DNA from: Syntrophus aciditrophicus SB
GTDB lineage: Bacteria > Desulfobacterota > Syntrophia > Syntrophales > Syntrophaceae
DNA length: 64,000 bases
Reading direction: 5' to 3'
NCBI RefSeq assembly: GCF_000013405.1
Contig: NC_007759.1
Coordinates: forward strand, 124,001-188,000
Under the pieces are notes generated by a model. The model was not told the origin of the DNA. It was given only the letters and a program-made list of their open reading frames with translations, and ran no database searches. How positions within the stretch are numbered: the first letter of the stretch is position 1; each line of letters starts with the position of its first letter. Below are positions 52,275-63,228 of this stretch, piece by piece. A program made the translations under genes and the position numbers.

Positions 52275-54884
52275 ATGGAAAAAATACCGATACGAGTCAG
52301 TACTGGGCTGGAAAGCTTCGATTCGGTCATCGATGGCCTGAGAATAGGCGACAACGTCGTCTGGCAGGTGGATTACATCGCCGATTACCGCTCCTTCGTC
52401 ACGCCTTTCGTGCAGCGCGCCCTTTCGGAAAACCGAATGGTCGTTTATCTGTGTTTTGCCCAGCATGAGCCGCTCCTGGATGAGGATGAACGGGTTACCG
52501 TCTATCACCTCGACGCTTCCAGCGGTTTCGAGTCCTTCTCCTCCGAGGTGTACAGCATTGCGGCCCGTGAAGGGGAAGGGGTTTTTTACGTTTTCGATTC
52601 CCTTTCGGACCTGCTTTCCGCCTGGGCCACGGATCTGATGATCGGCAACTTTTTCCGGATCATCTGCCCTTATCTCTATCAGCTCAATACCGTGGCCTAT
52701 TTTGCCCTGGTGCGCGAGAATCACTCCTTCAGGACCGTCGCCAGAATCCGGGAAACGACCCAGGTGCTCCTGGATGTCTATAATGCGGATAACAAGATTT
52801 ACGTGCATCCCCTGAAGGTCAAGGGGCGCCATCTGCCCACCATGTTTCTTCCGCATCTGAAGCGTGGAGACAGCTTTTCGCCCGTAACCCGCAGTGTCGA
52901 TACGGGACGGCTTCTCCACTACTTTTCGGGAAAAGGACTGGACAGCGCGACGAGAAATCTCGATTACTGGGACCGGCTCTTCATCCACGTTGAAGAGCTG
53001 CTTCATCGAACGATCCACAGGGAAGAAAAGCGGAATCTCCTCGATCATCTCTGTGAGATCATGATCGGCAGGGAGGAACGGATCCGGTCACTTGCCCGAA
53101 AACACCTCACCCTTGAAGATCTTCTCAACATCAAGGCGAGGCTGATCGGTACGGGCTATATCGGCGGAAAGGCCGTGGGCATGATGATCGCGCGCAACAT
53201 GCTGCTTCAGGACCGTTCCTTTGACTGGCACAACTGTCTGGAGCCTCACGATTCCTTCTTCATCGGATCGGATGTTTTCTACACTTACATCGTGGAAAAT
53301 GGCTGGTGGAAGCTCCGCATGGATCAGAAGACCAGGGAAGGCTACTTCGAAGTCGCGAAGGTCTTGCGGGAAAAGATGCTGGACGGGAGGTTCCCCGAGG
53401 AAATCGAGGAGCAGTTCTGGCGGGTGATTGAATATTTCGGCCAGTCGCCCATCATCGTGCGTTCCAGCAGCCTCCTCGAAGATGCCTTCGGAAATGCCTT
53501 TGCCGGAAAATATGAGAGCATTTTCTGCGTGAATCAGGGCACGCCCGAAGAACGCTACCGGCAGTTCCGGGAGGCGATCCGCCGAGTTTATGCCAGCACC
53601 CTGAATGAAGATGCCCTGGCTTACCGCCTGCAGCGGGGGCTGGAAAAGCATGACGAGCAGATGGCCCTCCTTGTTCAGCGGGTCTCGGGTTCCTACCGGA
53701 AGGACTGCTTCTTCCCCGATCTTGCCGGCGTCGGCCTCTCTTACAACACTTTTGTCTGGAAAAAGGAGATGGACCCCCGGGCCGGCATGCTGAGACTGGT
53801 GCTCGGGCTGGGGACGCGGGCCGTCAATCGGGTGGAGAACGATTATCCGCGGATTGTCCCTCTGGATGTTCCCCTCCTGAGGCCGCATTCCGGAGAAAAC
53901 GACCTGAGGAGATATTCGCAGCATGACGTGGATGTGTTGAATATCAGCAGAAATGAATTCGAAACCATCCCGGCGGCAGACGTATTGTCGGAAGACATGA
54001 ATATCCGTTCCGAGCTGGTGGGGGTTCGGGATTACGAAAGCGAAGAGCAGTTGAAAGAAAGGGGCCGGGGCGGGCAGAGAAAGTGGATACTCACCTTTGA
54101 CGGGCTGCTCTCCGAAAACCCCTTTCCGCAGGTCATGCAGAAAATGCTGAAAACGCTTGAACGGAAATACAGTTATCCCGTGGATATCGAGTTTACAGTC
54201 AACTTTACCCGGGGTGACTCCTTCCAGATCAATCTCGTGCAGTGCCGGCCGCTGCAGACTCGGGGAGAGGGAAAGGGAATACAGGTCGTTATTCCGTCAG
54301 ATGTCCCGGAGAGTCAGATTCTCTTTCAGTCGGAGGGCAACTTCATGGGCGGCAGCCTTGTTCAGCCTGTCAAGCGTCTGGTCTATGTCGATTCCGAGGA
54401 ATACAGCCGGCTTTCTCTTTCGGAAAAATACGACATCGCCCGGCTGATCGGCCGATTGAACCGGATCAGCAGACGGGAGGAATGTCCCGCCATCCTCCTC
54501 GGTCCGGGCCGATGGGGAACGACGACGCCCTCGCTGGGGGTCCCGGTGCGGTTTGCCGAGATCAACCAGTTCGTGGCGCTTGTCGAAATCGCTTACATGA
54601 CCGGGAGCCTGATGCCGGAACTCTCTTTCGGTACGCATTTCTTTCAGGATCTGGTCGAGACGGATATCTTTTATGTGGCGCTGTTCCCGGAACGGGAGGA
54701 GTTTCTCTTCAATGTCGGGCTGATCGGGAAAGGGGAAAACAGGCTGCCCCTGCTTCTCCCGGAGTGCGGGCGTTATGAAAAGACGGTTTTTGTCCGGGAT
54801 GTCGATGCTGAAAATTTCCTGCTGATGGCAGACATCGTTTCCCGGAAGGTTCTCTGCTACACTTTCCCCAAAAGCGGCGGATAG
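52275..54884 (+). CDS. KaiC-like domain fused to PEP/pyruvate-binding (PpsA-like) domain
   Basis: An 869-residue protein. Residues 1-230 resemble a KaiC/RadA ATPase (RVSTGLESFDSVIDGLRIGDNVVW) with FYVFDSLSDLLSAW as Walker B-like region, but the GxxxxGKT loop is missing (QVDYIADYRSF), so it likely does not hydrolyse ATP as KaiC does. Residues about 310-680 match the ATP-grasp PEP synthase/PPDK N-terminal domain (GYIGGKAVGMMIARNML, IIVRSSSLLEDAFGNAFAGKYES, VQCRPLQTRG). The phosphohistidine and PEP-barrel domains are absent. A regulatory phosphotransfer role is possible. The start has GGAAAGGA upstream. It converges on nrpR copy 2 and overlaps it by 28 bp. Confidence 0.75.
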   Translation: MEKIPIRVSTGLESFDSVIDGLRIGDNVVWQVDYIADYRSFVTPFVQRALSENRMVVYLCFAQHEPLLDEDERVTVYHLDASSGFESFSSEVYSIAAREGEGVFYVFDSLSDLLSAWATDLMIGNFFRIICPYLYQLNTVAYFALVRENHSFRTVARIRETTQVLLDVYNADNKIYVHPLKVKGRHLPTMFLPHLKRGDSFSPVTRSVDTGRLLHYFSGKGLDSATRNLDYWDRLFIHVEELLHRTIHREEKRNLLDHLCEIMIGREERIRSLARKHLTLEDLLNIKARLIGTGYIGGKAVGMMIARNMLLQDRSFDWHNCLEPHDSFFIGSDVFYTYIVENGWWKLRMDQKTREGYFEVAKVLREKMLDGRFPEEIEEQFWRVIEYFGQSPIIVRSSSLLEDAFGNAFAGKYESIFCVNQGTPEERYRQFREAIRRVYASTLNEDALAYRLQRGLEKHDEQMALLVQRVSGSYRKDCFFPDLAGVGLSYNTFVWKKEMDPRAGMLRLVLGLGTRAVNRVENDYPRIVPLDVPLLRPHSGENDLRRYSQHDVDVLNISRNEFETIPAADVLSEDMNIRSELVGVRDYESEEQLKERGRGGQRKWILTFDGLLSENPFPQVMQKMLKTLERKYSYPVDIEFTVNFTRGDSFQINLVQCRPLQTRGEGKGIQVVIPSDVPESQILFQSEGNFMGGSLVQPVKRLVYVDSEEYSRLSLSEKYDIARLIGRLNRISRREECPAILLGPGRWGTTTPSLGVPVRFAEINQFVALVEIAYMTGSLMPELSFGTHFFQDLVETDIFYVALFPEREEFLFNVGLIGKGENRLPLLLPECGRYEKTVFVRDVDAENFLLMADIVSRKVLCYTFPKSGG

Positions 54885-55930
54885 TCGGGATGCCGGAGGG
54901 CATCCTTGGATTGCGGATAAGAGGAAGGGGCCGCGTGCATTTCGAACCCGTACAATCCGGACAGGGTTTCCACAGAACTCAAGGCTGGATAGTCATACAG
55001 CAGGGCAAGGGCGGAACTGTCTGAGGCCAGACCGGCCTCTTCCAGAGCGGCGCTCGGGTTCAGCCCCCCGAGAACGACCATGCCGGCCTTCCCATCCGTT
55101 ACAGGCAATCCCAGAAGGGGTTCTCCGGGCTGACCAAAGAAAATGGAACTGCGGCAACCCAGTTTCTTCAGCTTTTCATGGATTTTTCGGGCTTCACAGA
55201 GACTGTCCGCAGGGATTTCCCGGAAACTTCCGAGAATTTTTCCGGTTCCCCGGAATATGGCGCCAAGCACGTCCGTCATCCCGCTTTTGATCAGGATTTC
55301 CAGAGGCGGAACGGAAGAGCCTTCATAGCTGATCGCCGAGCTGAATCCGACGGGTTCAGAATTCCGGACCTTCACAATGCCGCCGAACTTTGTCGATACG
55401 GGAATTCCAGCTTTCAGCAGGATGCTGTTCAGCGTAATGCTGCACAGCGTGCCGATTGCCGACAGGCCGTCGGGAATGAGAAGATCGCCGAGGCACTCGC
55501 CCGACCGGGCCAGGACGATCCGGTCGCTCAGGGTATAAGGGGAACGGAGAAGAGAAGGCAGGAGGTTCAGAGCCTCCTGTAATCTCTCCTCCGGAACGTA
55601 GGTAACGTTGAGAATGACCTTCCCTCTACCCGTGTCCGGATCGAAGTCGGCCAGAAAAGCAAGATTGTTGATTTTATTGATAATAAACCCGACTCGTTCC
55701 GAGACGAATCCCTGAGTCAGCTCCTGCCGGCCTTTCGCTGTAATCCTCCGCCCTTTGCGGGCGCATCCCTCGGTAAAACCGTCCTCATCAAACTTTTTGA
55801 GATAATACCGCACGGTTCGCTCCGAAAGAGAAACTCCCTGAGAGGCGAGCCGCGTCGCCAGTTCCCTGGAGCTCAACGGCTTCCCCCCTGAATTCAGGGC
55901 TGTAAGGATTAACAGAACCAGCCGATTCAT
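54857..55930 (-). CDS. NrpR-type transcriptional regulator (copy 2)
   Basis: A 357-residue paralogue of the regulator at 48931, with an N-terminal winged helix (SSRELATRLASQGVSLSERTVRYYLKKFDEDG) and one NrpR domain containing GTLCSITLNSILLKAGIP, FGGIVKVRNSEP and VVLGGLNPSAALEEAG. It lies 20 bases downstream of gdhA and is probably in the same transcript, so its level may follow gdhA expression. Together the two copies could form a heteromer or control separate targets. Confidence 0.85.
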   Translation of the reverse strand: MNRLVLLILTALNSGGKPLSSRELATRLASQGVSLSERTVRYYLKKFDEDGFTEGCARKGRRITAKGRQELTQGFVSERVGFIINKINNLAFLADFDPDTGRGKVILNVTYVPEERLQEALNLLPSLLRSPYTLSDRIVLARSGECLGDLLIPDGLSAIGTLCSITLNSILLKAGIPVSTKFGGIVKVRNSEPVGFSSAISYEGSSVPPLEILIKSGMTDVLGAIFRGTGKILGSFREIPADSLCEARKIHEKLKKLGCRSSIFFGQPGEPLLGLPVTDGKAGMVVLGGLNPSAALEEAGLASDSSALALLYDYPALSSVETLSGLYGFEMHAAPSSYPQSKDALRHPDYPPLLGKV

Positions 55931-55950
55931 GACATCATCCTCAAGGGGAA

Positions 55951-57315
<1,365 letters not shown>

Positions 57316-57427
57316 TCAAACCTCCATATATAAAATGATTGCTGCTGATCTTCTGTTTAAAGGCTGCATTTCCCCGTTATTCCGGTGTGGTGCGGGACAT
57401 CGGAACCACGGACGAAGGGAAGAGTTT

Positions 57428-57652
57428 TTATGAATTCATATAGATGGTCAGGGGAAAGGAACTCTGGTCATAGACATTCATGGAATCGCTCAAAATCAGC
57501 AGGCCATCGATGTTTTCAAGATGCCCCGGCAGGGGTTCGCCTTTCGAAAGTTCGATCGTCTCCAGTTTCCAGCTGTCAGTTTTGATCATCTCGCTGAAAG
57601 TATCATTGCCTTCCTGTTTGCCATACCTGATGATAACGAGTTTTTTTTCCAT
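57428..57652 (-). pseudogene. truncated class-I glutamine amidotransferase
   Basis: A 74-residue frame matches only the N-terminal quarter of GMP-synthase-like amidotransferases (LVIIRYGKQEGNDTF, GEPLPGHLENIDGLLILSDSMNVYD). The catalytic Cys, His and Glu regions are absent because the frame stops after SSFPLTIYMNS. A nitrogen-related gene lost by truncation, still placed before gdhA, is the simplest reading; it could also be a real small protein. Confidence 0.65.
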
Positions 57653-57697
57653 AACTGCCTCTCTTTTCGTATGAGTAAAAACGATTGTATCAAACCC

Positions 57698-57726
57698 GAT
57701 AAAACTAAGTTTTACAATCAGGTCAA
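57698..57726 (-). promoter_or_regulatory. putative promoter for the amidotransferase remnant and gdhA
   Basis: On the minus strand TTGACC, 17 bases, then TTTATC. It lies 46 bases upstream of the truncated gene, with no other promoter evident before gdhA. Confidence 0.35.
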
Positions 57727-57930
57727 AGACGTTTTTTGTGTAGTGTAATCCACTATATTTATATAAGGTAGATACCTGTTGCTGGATGACCTCCGGACGG
57801 AGGCCTTTGAGATGCTTTCCTTACAGAATAAAAACATTCAAGGATTGAGCATGGTGGACAAAAGATAAGTTTTAAAGGAGAGAAAAAATTCCTGCACCGT
57901 TTCTGGAAAAGACGGGGGCAGAGTGAAGGA

Positions 57931-59550
57931 TTATTTCAGGGTGCGCTGGAGGGTATCCATCAATTCCTCGATTTTGTAAGGCTTGGTGATCGCCCCTTTG
58001 AATCCGTATTCCCGGAAGTCCTGAATCAACGGATCGTTGCCGTAGCCGCTGGAGATAATCACCTTGATCTCAGAATCCAGCTCCAGCAGTTTCTGCATGG
58101 TCTTCCTGCCTCCCATGCCGTCGGGGATGGTCAAATCCAGAATGACACAGGAAAACGGTTGATTTTCCTCTTTTGCCTTCTGATAAAGTTCAATGACTTC
58201 CACACCATCGCCGACACAGGAAACCTCATAGCCCATGTGGGTCAGGAGCGCGCCGGTGACATCGCGGATCATCTTTTCGTCATCCATGAAGAGAATGCGC
58301 CCCTTGCTTTCTGCTTGAACGTTCTCCTGGCGGGGGTCCTCAATCATCGATTCCGCCGCGGCGGGAAGGAAAAGGCTGAAGATTGTGCCCGCTCCTTCCG
58401 AGGATTCAACAGTAATGTGTCCTTCATGATTATTGATGATGGAATAGCTCATGGACAACCCCATGCCCATGGCTTGGTCATTTTTCAGCGATTTTGTGGT
58501 GAAGTACGGATCGAAGATCCGGCCCAGAACCGGTTCGGGTATCCCCGGTCCCTGGTCCCTGATCGTGATTTTGACATAATCCCCAGCGGCAGGAAGAGAT
58601 TCCTGGTCGGTGGGATGTGAGACATTTTCCGCCGTGATCCGGATCACCCCTCCATTGGGCATGGCCTCTCTGCCGTTGATGACGATATTGCTGATGGCCT
58701 GCATGATTTGACCTTCATCGACCTCCACGGGAAAGAGGCTATCCTCGAAATCATATTCCGAGGATATGGACGAATTGTTCAGGGCAAAGCGAACCGCATT
58801 ACGGATAAGCGTGGGCAATAATGTCACCTTTTTTTGCAGACTGTCGACGCGGGCAAAACTCAGAAGCTGTTGCGCGAGTTCCTTTGCCCGTCCGCAGGCA
58901 ATTTCTGCCTCTGTCAGCTTCTGGGCGGCCTGGTCCTCCGCTTTCAGAATCATCCGGGCAAAGTTGATGTTGCCGAGGATGACGGAAAGCATATTGTTGA
59001 AGTCATGGGCGATGCCGCTGGCCATGACTTCAAAGGACTTCAGCTTTTCGGTCTTGATCAGCTCTTCCTCTGTTCGTTTGCGGTGGGTGATATCCATAAT
59101 GACACCCTGATAATGGGTGATTTCACCTTGATCGTTCCACCGTGCCATGCGGTGGTCATCAACCCAGCGGATTTCCCCGGCCGCGGTCACGATCCGGTAT
59201 TCGAGAATCAACGGATTCGGCGCCCCATCCTCGATGTCGGCAGTCAAGGTCTTGGATAAACGTTCGATATCCTCAGGAAAAATGATGGATTTATAAGGAA
59301 GTCGACCTGACATGAATTCCTCGGCGGTATAACCGAAGCGGCTGATATTCGGGGATACAAACTCCACAGGACAGTCCTTTTGTGTGCGCCAGAGGAAAAA
59401 AAACGCGGGACTTGTGTTGATCAGGGCGTCCAGTTCCACTGAGGCCGGCAAAGCTCCAGAAACCGCCCCCTCCCGCTTTTCAATTCGATTCCGCAAGTCG
59501 ATCTGCTCATCAGCCTCTGGGCTTTCTGTACGCGCATCCTTTTCTTTCAT
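57931..59550 (-). CDS. PAS hybrid histidine kinase with C-terminal receiver
   Basis: A 539-residue soluble sensor kinase. A PAS domain (about residues 40-165, FGYTAEEFMSGR and a PAC end YQGVIMDITHRKR) is followed by a histidine kinase core with AHDFNNMLSVILGNI (phospho-His near residue 187), the N box, GPGIPEPVLGRIFDPYFTTK and a G2 box. A receiver follows (FMDDEKMIRDV, phospho-Asp in VILDLTIPDGMGG). No membrane helices are present, so it senses an internal signal. No DNA-binding partner is adjacent. The ATG at 59550 has GGGAG eight bases upstream; an ATG seven codons earlier has no usable spacing. Confidence 0.85.
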   Translation of the reverse strand: MKEKDARTESPEADEQIDLRNRIEKREGAVSGALPASVELDALINTSPAFFFLWRTQKDCPVEFVSPNISRFGYTAEEFMSGRLPYKSIIFPEDIERLSKTLTADIEDGAPNPLILEYRIVTAAGEIRWVDDHRMARWNDQGEITHYQGVIMDITHRKRTEEELIKTEKLKSFEVMASGIAHDFNNMLSVILGNINFARMILKAEDQAAQKLTEAEIACGRAKELAQQLLSFARVDSLQKKVTLLPTLIRNAVRFALNNSSISSEYDFEDSLFPVEVDEGQIMQAISNIVINGREAMPNGGVIRITAENVSHPTDQESLPAAGDYVKITIRDQGPGIPEPVLGRIFDPYFTTKSLKNDQAMGMGLSMSYSIINNHEGHITVESSEGAGTIFSLFLPAAAESMIEDPRQENVQAESKGRILFMDDEKMIRDVTGALLTHMGYEVSCVGDGVEVIELYQKAKEENQPFSCVILDLTIPDGMGGRKTMQKLLELDSEIKVIISSGYGNDPLIQDFREYGFKGAITKPYKIEELMDTLQRTLK

Positions 59551-59797
59551 TAAATTTTCTCCCGGTATCATCCCTTCTCGCGGCAGTCATCATATTGACA
59601 TCCTGTACCTATGACAGGGGGGATGCATGCAACTTCATCGTGCGTTTCAATCCACCAACAGCCGGGTGCATTCTCGGGCTGGCCTTGTCGGCTTCGTCGT
59701 CTATTCCCCGGAGTACACGAACGATTCAATGCGTCCGTTCTGAGTGAGATCGCTGTCTTTGCCTGCTCATTCCCATAATTTCCTTTCCGTGTCAAAA

Positions 59798-60517
59798 TCA
59801 AAATTCATGCCCCGGAAGTTTATCTGCTGTTTCCGGATGAGTGCTCCAGTTTCCCCGCAGAGTCGGTCTTCGAAGGGATTTCCGAATCAAGGCTGTGAAG
59901 GTTTCCCGGGGAATGAATCGGGCGCCCAGCAGGGCAAGATGGGAAGTGTAGACCTGACAGTCAATCAGGGTAAATCGGAGAATTTTGAGGAGGGAAGACA
60001 GAAAAATCAGAGCGGCTTTGGAGGCATTGCTCTCGCGGGAAAACATGGATTCCCCGAAAAAGCAGCCTCCAAGGGAAACGCCGTAAAGCCCGCCGATCAG
60101 ACCGCGGTCGCGCCAGACCTCGACGGAATGGGCATATCCCAGCTCATGCAGGATGCTGTAAGCTTCCTGCATCTCTTCTGTAATCCAGGTTCCCTCTTGC
60201 GCTGGACGACCGATTGTCGCGCAGGCATGGATCACGGCATCGAAATTTCGGTCAAGGGTTACCTGAAAATGTTTCTTTCGGAGGATCTGCCTCATGCTGC
60301 GGGAGAGGAGAATTTCGTCGGGGAAGAGCACAAAGCGGGGCTGGGGAGCCCACCAGAGGATTGGTTCCCCAGGGGAATACCAGGGAAATATTCCCTGCCG
60401 ATACGCCTCAAGCAGGCGGTAGGGCGACAAGTCGCCGCCCACCGCCAGAAGGCCGTCTTCCATCGCCAGGGAAACAGGGGGGAAAACGATTACCTTACCG
60501 AGCGGGCAGATCGGCAT
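59798..60517 (-). CDS. aat: leucyl/phenylalanyl-tRNA-protein transferase
   Basis: A 239-residue enzyme that adds Leu or Phe to N-terminal Arg or Lys, marking proteins for ClpSAP. Landmarks are FPPVSLAMEDGLLAVGGDLSPYRLLEAYRQGIFPW-type start (residues 12-45), GEPILWWAPQPRFVLFPDE, HSVEVWRDRGLIGGLYGVSLGGCFFGESMFS and CQVYTSHLALLGARFIPR. It overlaps the clpA end by 23 bp, so the N-degron genes are one operon. Confidence 0.93.
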   Translation of the reverse strand: MPICPLGKVIVFPPVSLAMEDGLLAVGGDLSPYRLLEAYRQGIFPWYSPGEPILWWAPQPRFVLFPDEILLSRSMRQILRKKHFQVTLDRNFDAVIHACATIGRPAQEGTWITEEMQEAYSILHELGYAHSVEVWRDRGLIGGLYGVSLGGCFFGESMFSRESNASKAALIFLSSLLKILRFTLIDCQVYTSHLALLGARFIPRETFTALIRKSLRRPTLRGNWSTHPETADKLPGHEF

Positions 60518-62801
60518 GGTCCTTCCGCTCGAGCTGTTCCTGCATCACCTTGATGACCACATCATCATGGTCGATGTCCGCATAGGCCTTGCCGCCGCGC
60601 TGCAGACTGCCGAACAGGACCTCATCCACGAAGAACCGCTTGATCTTGTCCTGGATGAGTCGGGCGATTTCCCGGGCGCCGTATTCCGGCGAATACCCGG
60701 TTCGGGCCAGCCACTCGAGACAGGCTTCGGACACCTCCAGTTCCACGCCTTTGTCCTGCAGCTGCCGGTTGAAGTCGCGGATCGCCTTCTTCACGATCAT
60801 CAGCACCACTTCGTTCGTCAGGCCGTTAAAATTAATCACGGCATCCAGACGGTTACGGAACTCCGGAGAGAAGATGCGCTCGACGGCCACAAAGACCGCA
60901 TCCCGGTTGATTTCCTTGCCGCCGAATCCTATGGCCTGCCTTCCGATTTCCCGCGCCCCGGCATTGGAGGTCATCAGAATGATCACATTGCGGAAGTCGG
61001 CTTTTTTGCCCGTATTGTCCGTTAGCGTTGCATAATCCATGATCTGGAGCAGGGTGCTGAAAATGTCCGAATGGGCTTTTTCAATTTCATCAAAGAGCAG
61101 GACGGAATAAGGCGACTTCCGGATGTCCTCGGTCAGCAGCCCTCCTTCCTCATAACCCACATAACCTGGAGGGGCGCCGATCAGCTTGGCGACCGTATGC
61201 TTCTCCTGATATTCACTCATGTCGTAACGGTGCAGAGGAATGCCGAGAGAAAGTGCCAGCTGGCGGGCCAGTTCCGTTTTACCGACGCCTGTAGGACCCA
61301 CAAGCAGGAAGGAGCCGATGGGTTTGTCCGGCTCGCGGAAGCCAGCCCGGGACCGTTTGATCGATTCCACCAGTTGTTCGATGGCCTGATCCTGCCCGAA
61401 GATGGTGCTTTTCAGTTCGGTCTCCAGATCCCTCAATTTTTCCACTTCTGAAGAGGAGACATTCTTTTCCGGAATTCGGGCGATTCTGGCGACAATCTTT
61501 TCCACGTCGTGCTGGTCGATCACATGCCGGATGTGATCGGCTGAAGGTCGCATATTGGCCATGGCGCCCGCTTCGTCAATGACATCGATGGCCTTGTCCG
61601 GCAGCCGCCGGTCATTGATAAACTTTCCGGAAAGTTCGGCCGCCGCCCTCAGGGCCGCCTCGGTGTAATAAACGTGATGGTATTCCTCATATTTATCCTT
61701 CAGCCCTTTGAGGATCTGGAACGTCTCATCCACCGTAGGCTCCGGAACCTCAATCTTCTGAAACCTTCTGGACAGGGCGCCGTCCTTCTCAAAATATTTC
61801 CGATACTCATCGTAAGTCGTGCAGCCGATGCAGCGGAGTTTTCCCGTAACCAGCGCCGGCTTGAGAATGTTGGAAGCGTCCATGGACCCCCCGGAAACCG
61901 CCCCCGCTCCCACGATATTGTGGATTTCATCGATAAAGAGAATGACGTTGTCCTGTTTGTTCAGTTCAGCCAGCACCCGCTTCATGCGCTCTTCAAAATC
62001 ACCGCGAAAGCGCGTTCCTGCCAGCAGAGCACCCATATCCAGGGAATAGATGCGGACGTTTTTCAAGCGTCTCGGCACTTTGCCGTTCACGACAAGCTGA
62101 GCCAATCCTTCGGTCAATGCCGTTTTCCCGACGCCGGGTTCTCCGACGTGAACGGGATTATTCTTCAGTCGCCGGCAGAGAACCTGAATGGTCCGATCCA
62201 GAATATCCTGCCTGCCGATCAGGGGGTCCAGCTCGCCTGCCAGCGCCTTGGCCGTCAGATCAAGGGTAAAGGCCTTGAGAATTTCGCTTTTCGTATGCTC
62301 CTGTTCCGGATGAATCGCTTCGGAATCCATCTTCGGATCTTCCCGGTCCGACTTCTGGCCGGGTTCCTTCTCCGGCATGGCCGGAATGCCGTGGGAGATG
62401 TAATTCAACAGAACGATCCGCGTGATCCCTTCCTGAGCGAGGAAGTACGCGGCAAACGACTCCTTTTCCTCAAGAATGGAAACCAGAACGTCTCCCAGGT
62501 CCAATACTTCTTTCTGTGAAGACGAATTGTGCCAGACCGCCCGCTCCAGAACACTTTGAAATCCCAGAGACTGAACGGCATCCGAATCATTAAGTCTTGC
62601 ATGGGAATCATGGAGATGATGTTCAAGTGTTTTCCGCAAACGCTCCAGATTTCCTCCGCACTTGTCTATGATATCGCGTCCTTCATCGAAAAAGAGAGCC
62701 GCATAGAGCAGATGCTCCGGAGTAATAAACTCATGGTGCCTTGATTTCGCTTCCGCATAGGCTGCCATTATGATTTGATTCAAATTTTCACTGATCCTCA
62801 T
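60495..62801 (-). CDS. clpA: ATP-dependent Clp protease ATP-binding subunit ClpA
   Basis: A 768-residue Hsp100 unfoldase that feeds substrates to ClpP. An N-terminal repeat domain (1-145, binds ClpS) precedes two AAA+ modules. The first has GEPGVGKTALTEGLA (near residue 221) and IDEIHNIVGAGA; the second GPTGVGKTELARQLA (near 503) and FDEIEKAHSDIF. Between the two AAA+ modules it lacks the long coiled-coil middle domain of ClpB, as expected for ClpA. A NNPVHVGEPG sequence before Walker A is slightly shorter than usual. GAGGT lies 8 bases before the ATG. Confidence 0.93.
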   Translation of the reverse strand: MRISENLNQIIMAAYAEAKSRHHEFITPEHLLYAALFFDEGRDIIDKCGGNLERLRKTLEHHLHDSHARLNDSDAVQSLGFQSVLERAVWHNSSSQKEVLDLGDVLVSILEEKESFAAYFLAQEGITRIVLLNYISHGIPAMPEKEPGQKSDREDPKMDSEAIHPEQEHTKSEILKAFTLDLTAKALAGELDPLIGRQDILDRTIQVLCRRLKNNPVHVGEPGVGKTALTEGLAQLVVNGKVPRRLKNVRIYSLDMGALLAGTRFRGDFEERMKRVLAELNKQDNVILFIDEIHNIVGAGAVSGGSMDASNILKPALVTGKLRCIGCTTYDEYRKYFEKDGALSRRFQKIEVPEPTVDETFQILKGLKDKYEEYHHVYYTEAALRAAAELSGKFINDRRLPDKAIDVIDEAGAMANMRPSADHIRHVIDQHDVEKIVARIARIPEKNVSSSEVEKLRDLETELKSTIFGQDQAIEQLVESIKRSRAGFREPDKPIGSFLLVGPTGVGKTELARQLALSLGIPLHRYDMSEYQEKHTVAKLIGAPPGYVGYEEGGLLTEDIRKSPYSVLLFDEIEKAHSDIFSTLLQIMDYATLTDNTGKKADFRNVIILMTSNAGAREIGRQAIGFGGKEINRDAVFVAVERIFSPEFRNRLDAVINFNGLTNEVVLMIVKKAIRDFNRQLQDKGVELEVSEACLEWLARTGYSPEYGAREIARLIQDKIKRFFVDEVLFGSLQRGGKAYADIDHDDVVIKVMQEQLERKDHADLPAR

Positions 62802-62904
62802 GATTTTTACCTCGTGGTTTTTAAAAAAACCTTATTTATGGCCAAGTTACCCCGCTTTTCCGATGGGACCGTATCAATTGAACACGCTTCGGGATTTCTC
62901 TGTT

Positions 62905-63228
62905 TCAGACTTCATCCATACTGCATCTTAACGGATACTCGTTCTGTCTGGCCATAAAATGAACCTGTGCAATTTTTGTTGATGCAATATCATAAGTGTA
63001 AACGCCGCAAACACCTTGTCCTTTTCTGTGCACATCCAGCATGATCCTGGTTGCCTGCGCGGCGGGTTTATGAAAAATGGTCATCAGAATCTGCACGACG
63101 AAATCCATCGTTGTGTAATGGTCATTGTGAAGGATCACTCGATACATCCGAGGTTCCATGACCTTGTCTTCCCACTCAATGTTCAGTTCCTGATCGAAAT
63201 TCTTGATGACATCCGTTTCGTTCTGCAT
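62905..63228 (-). CDS. clpS: ATP-dependent Clp protease adaptor ClpS
   Basis: A 107-residue adaptor that binds N-degron substrates and the ClpA N-domain. MYRVILHNDHYTTMDFVVQIL (NDxxxTM) is the substrate-binding core, and the VHRKGQGVCGVYTYDIASTKIAQV end is typical. The N-terminal tail of about 27 residues is longer than average. It is 103 bases upstream of clpA and completes clpS-clpA-aat. Confidence 0.92.
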   Translation of the reverse strand: MQNETDVIKNFDQELNIEWEDKVMEPRMYRVILHNDHYTTMDFVVQILMTIFHKPAAQATRIMLDVHRKGQGVCGVYTYDIASTKIAQVHFMARQNEYPLRCSMDEV

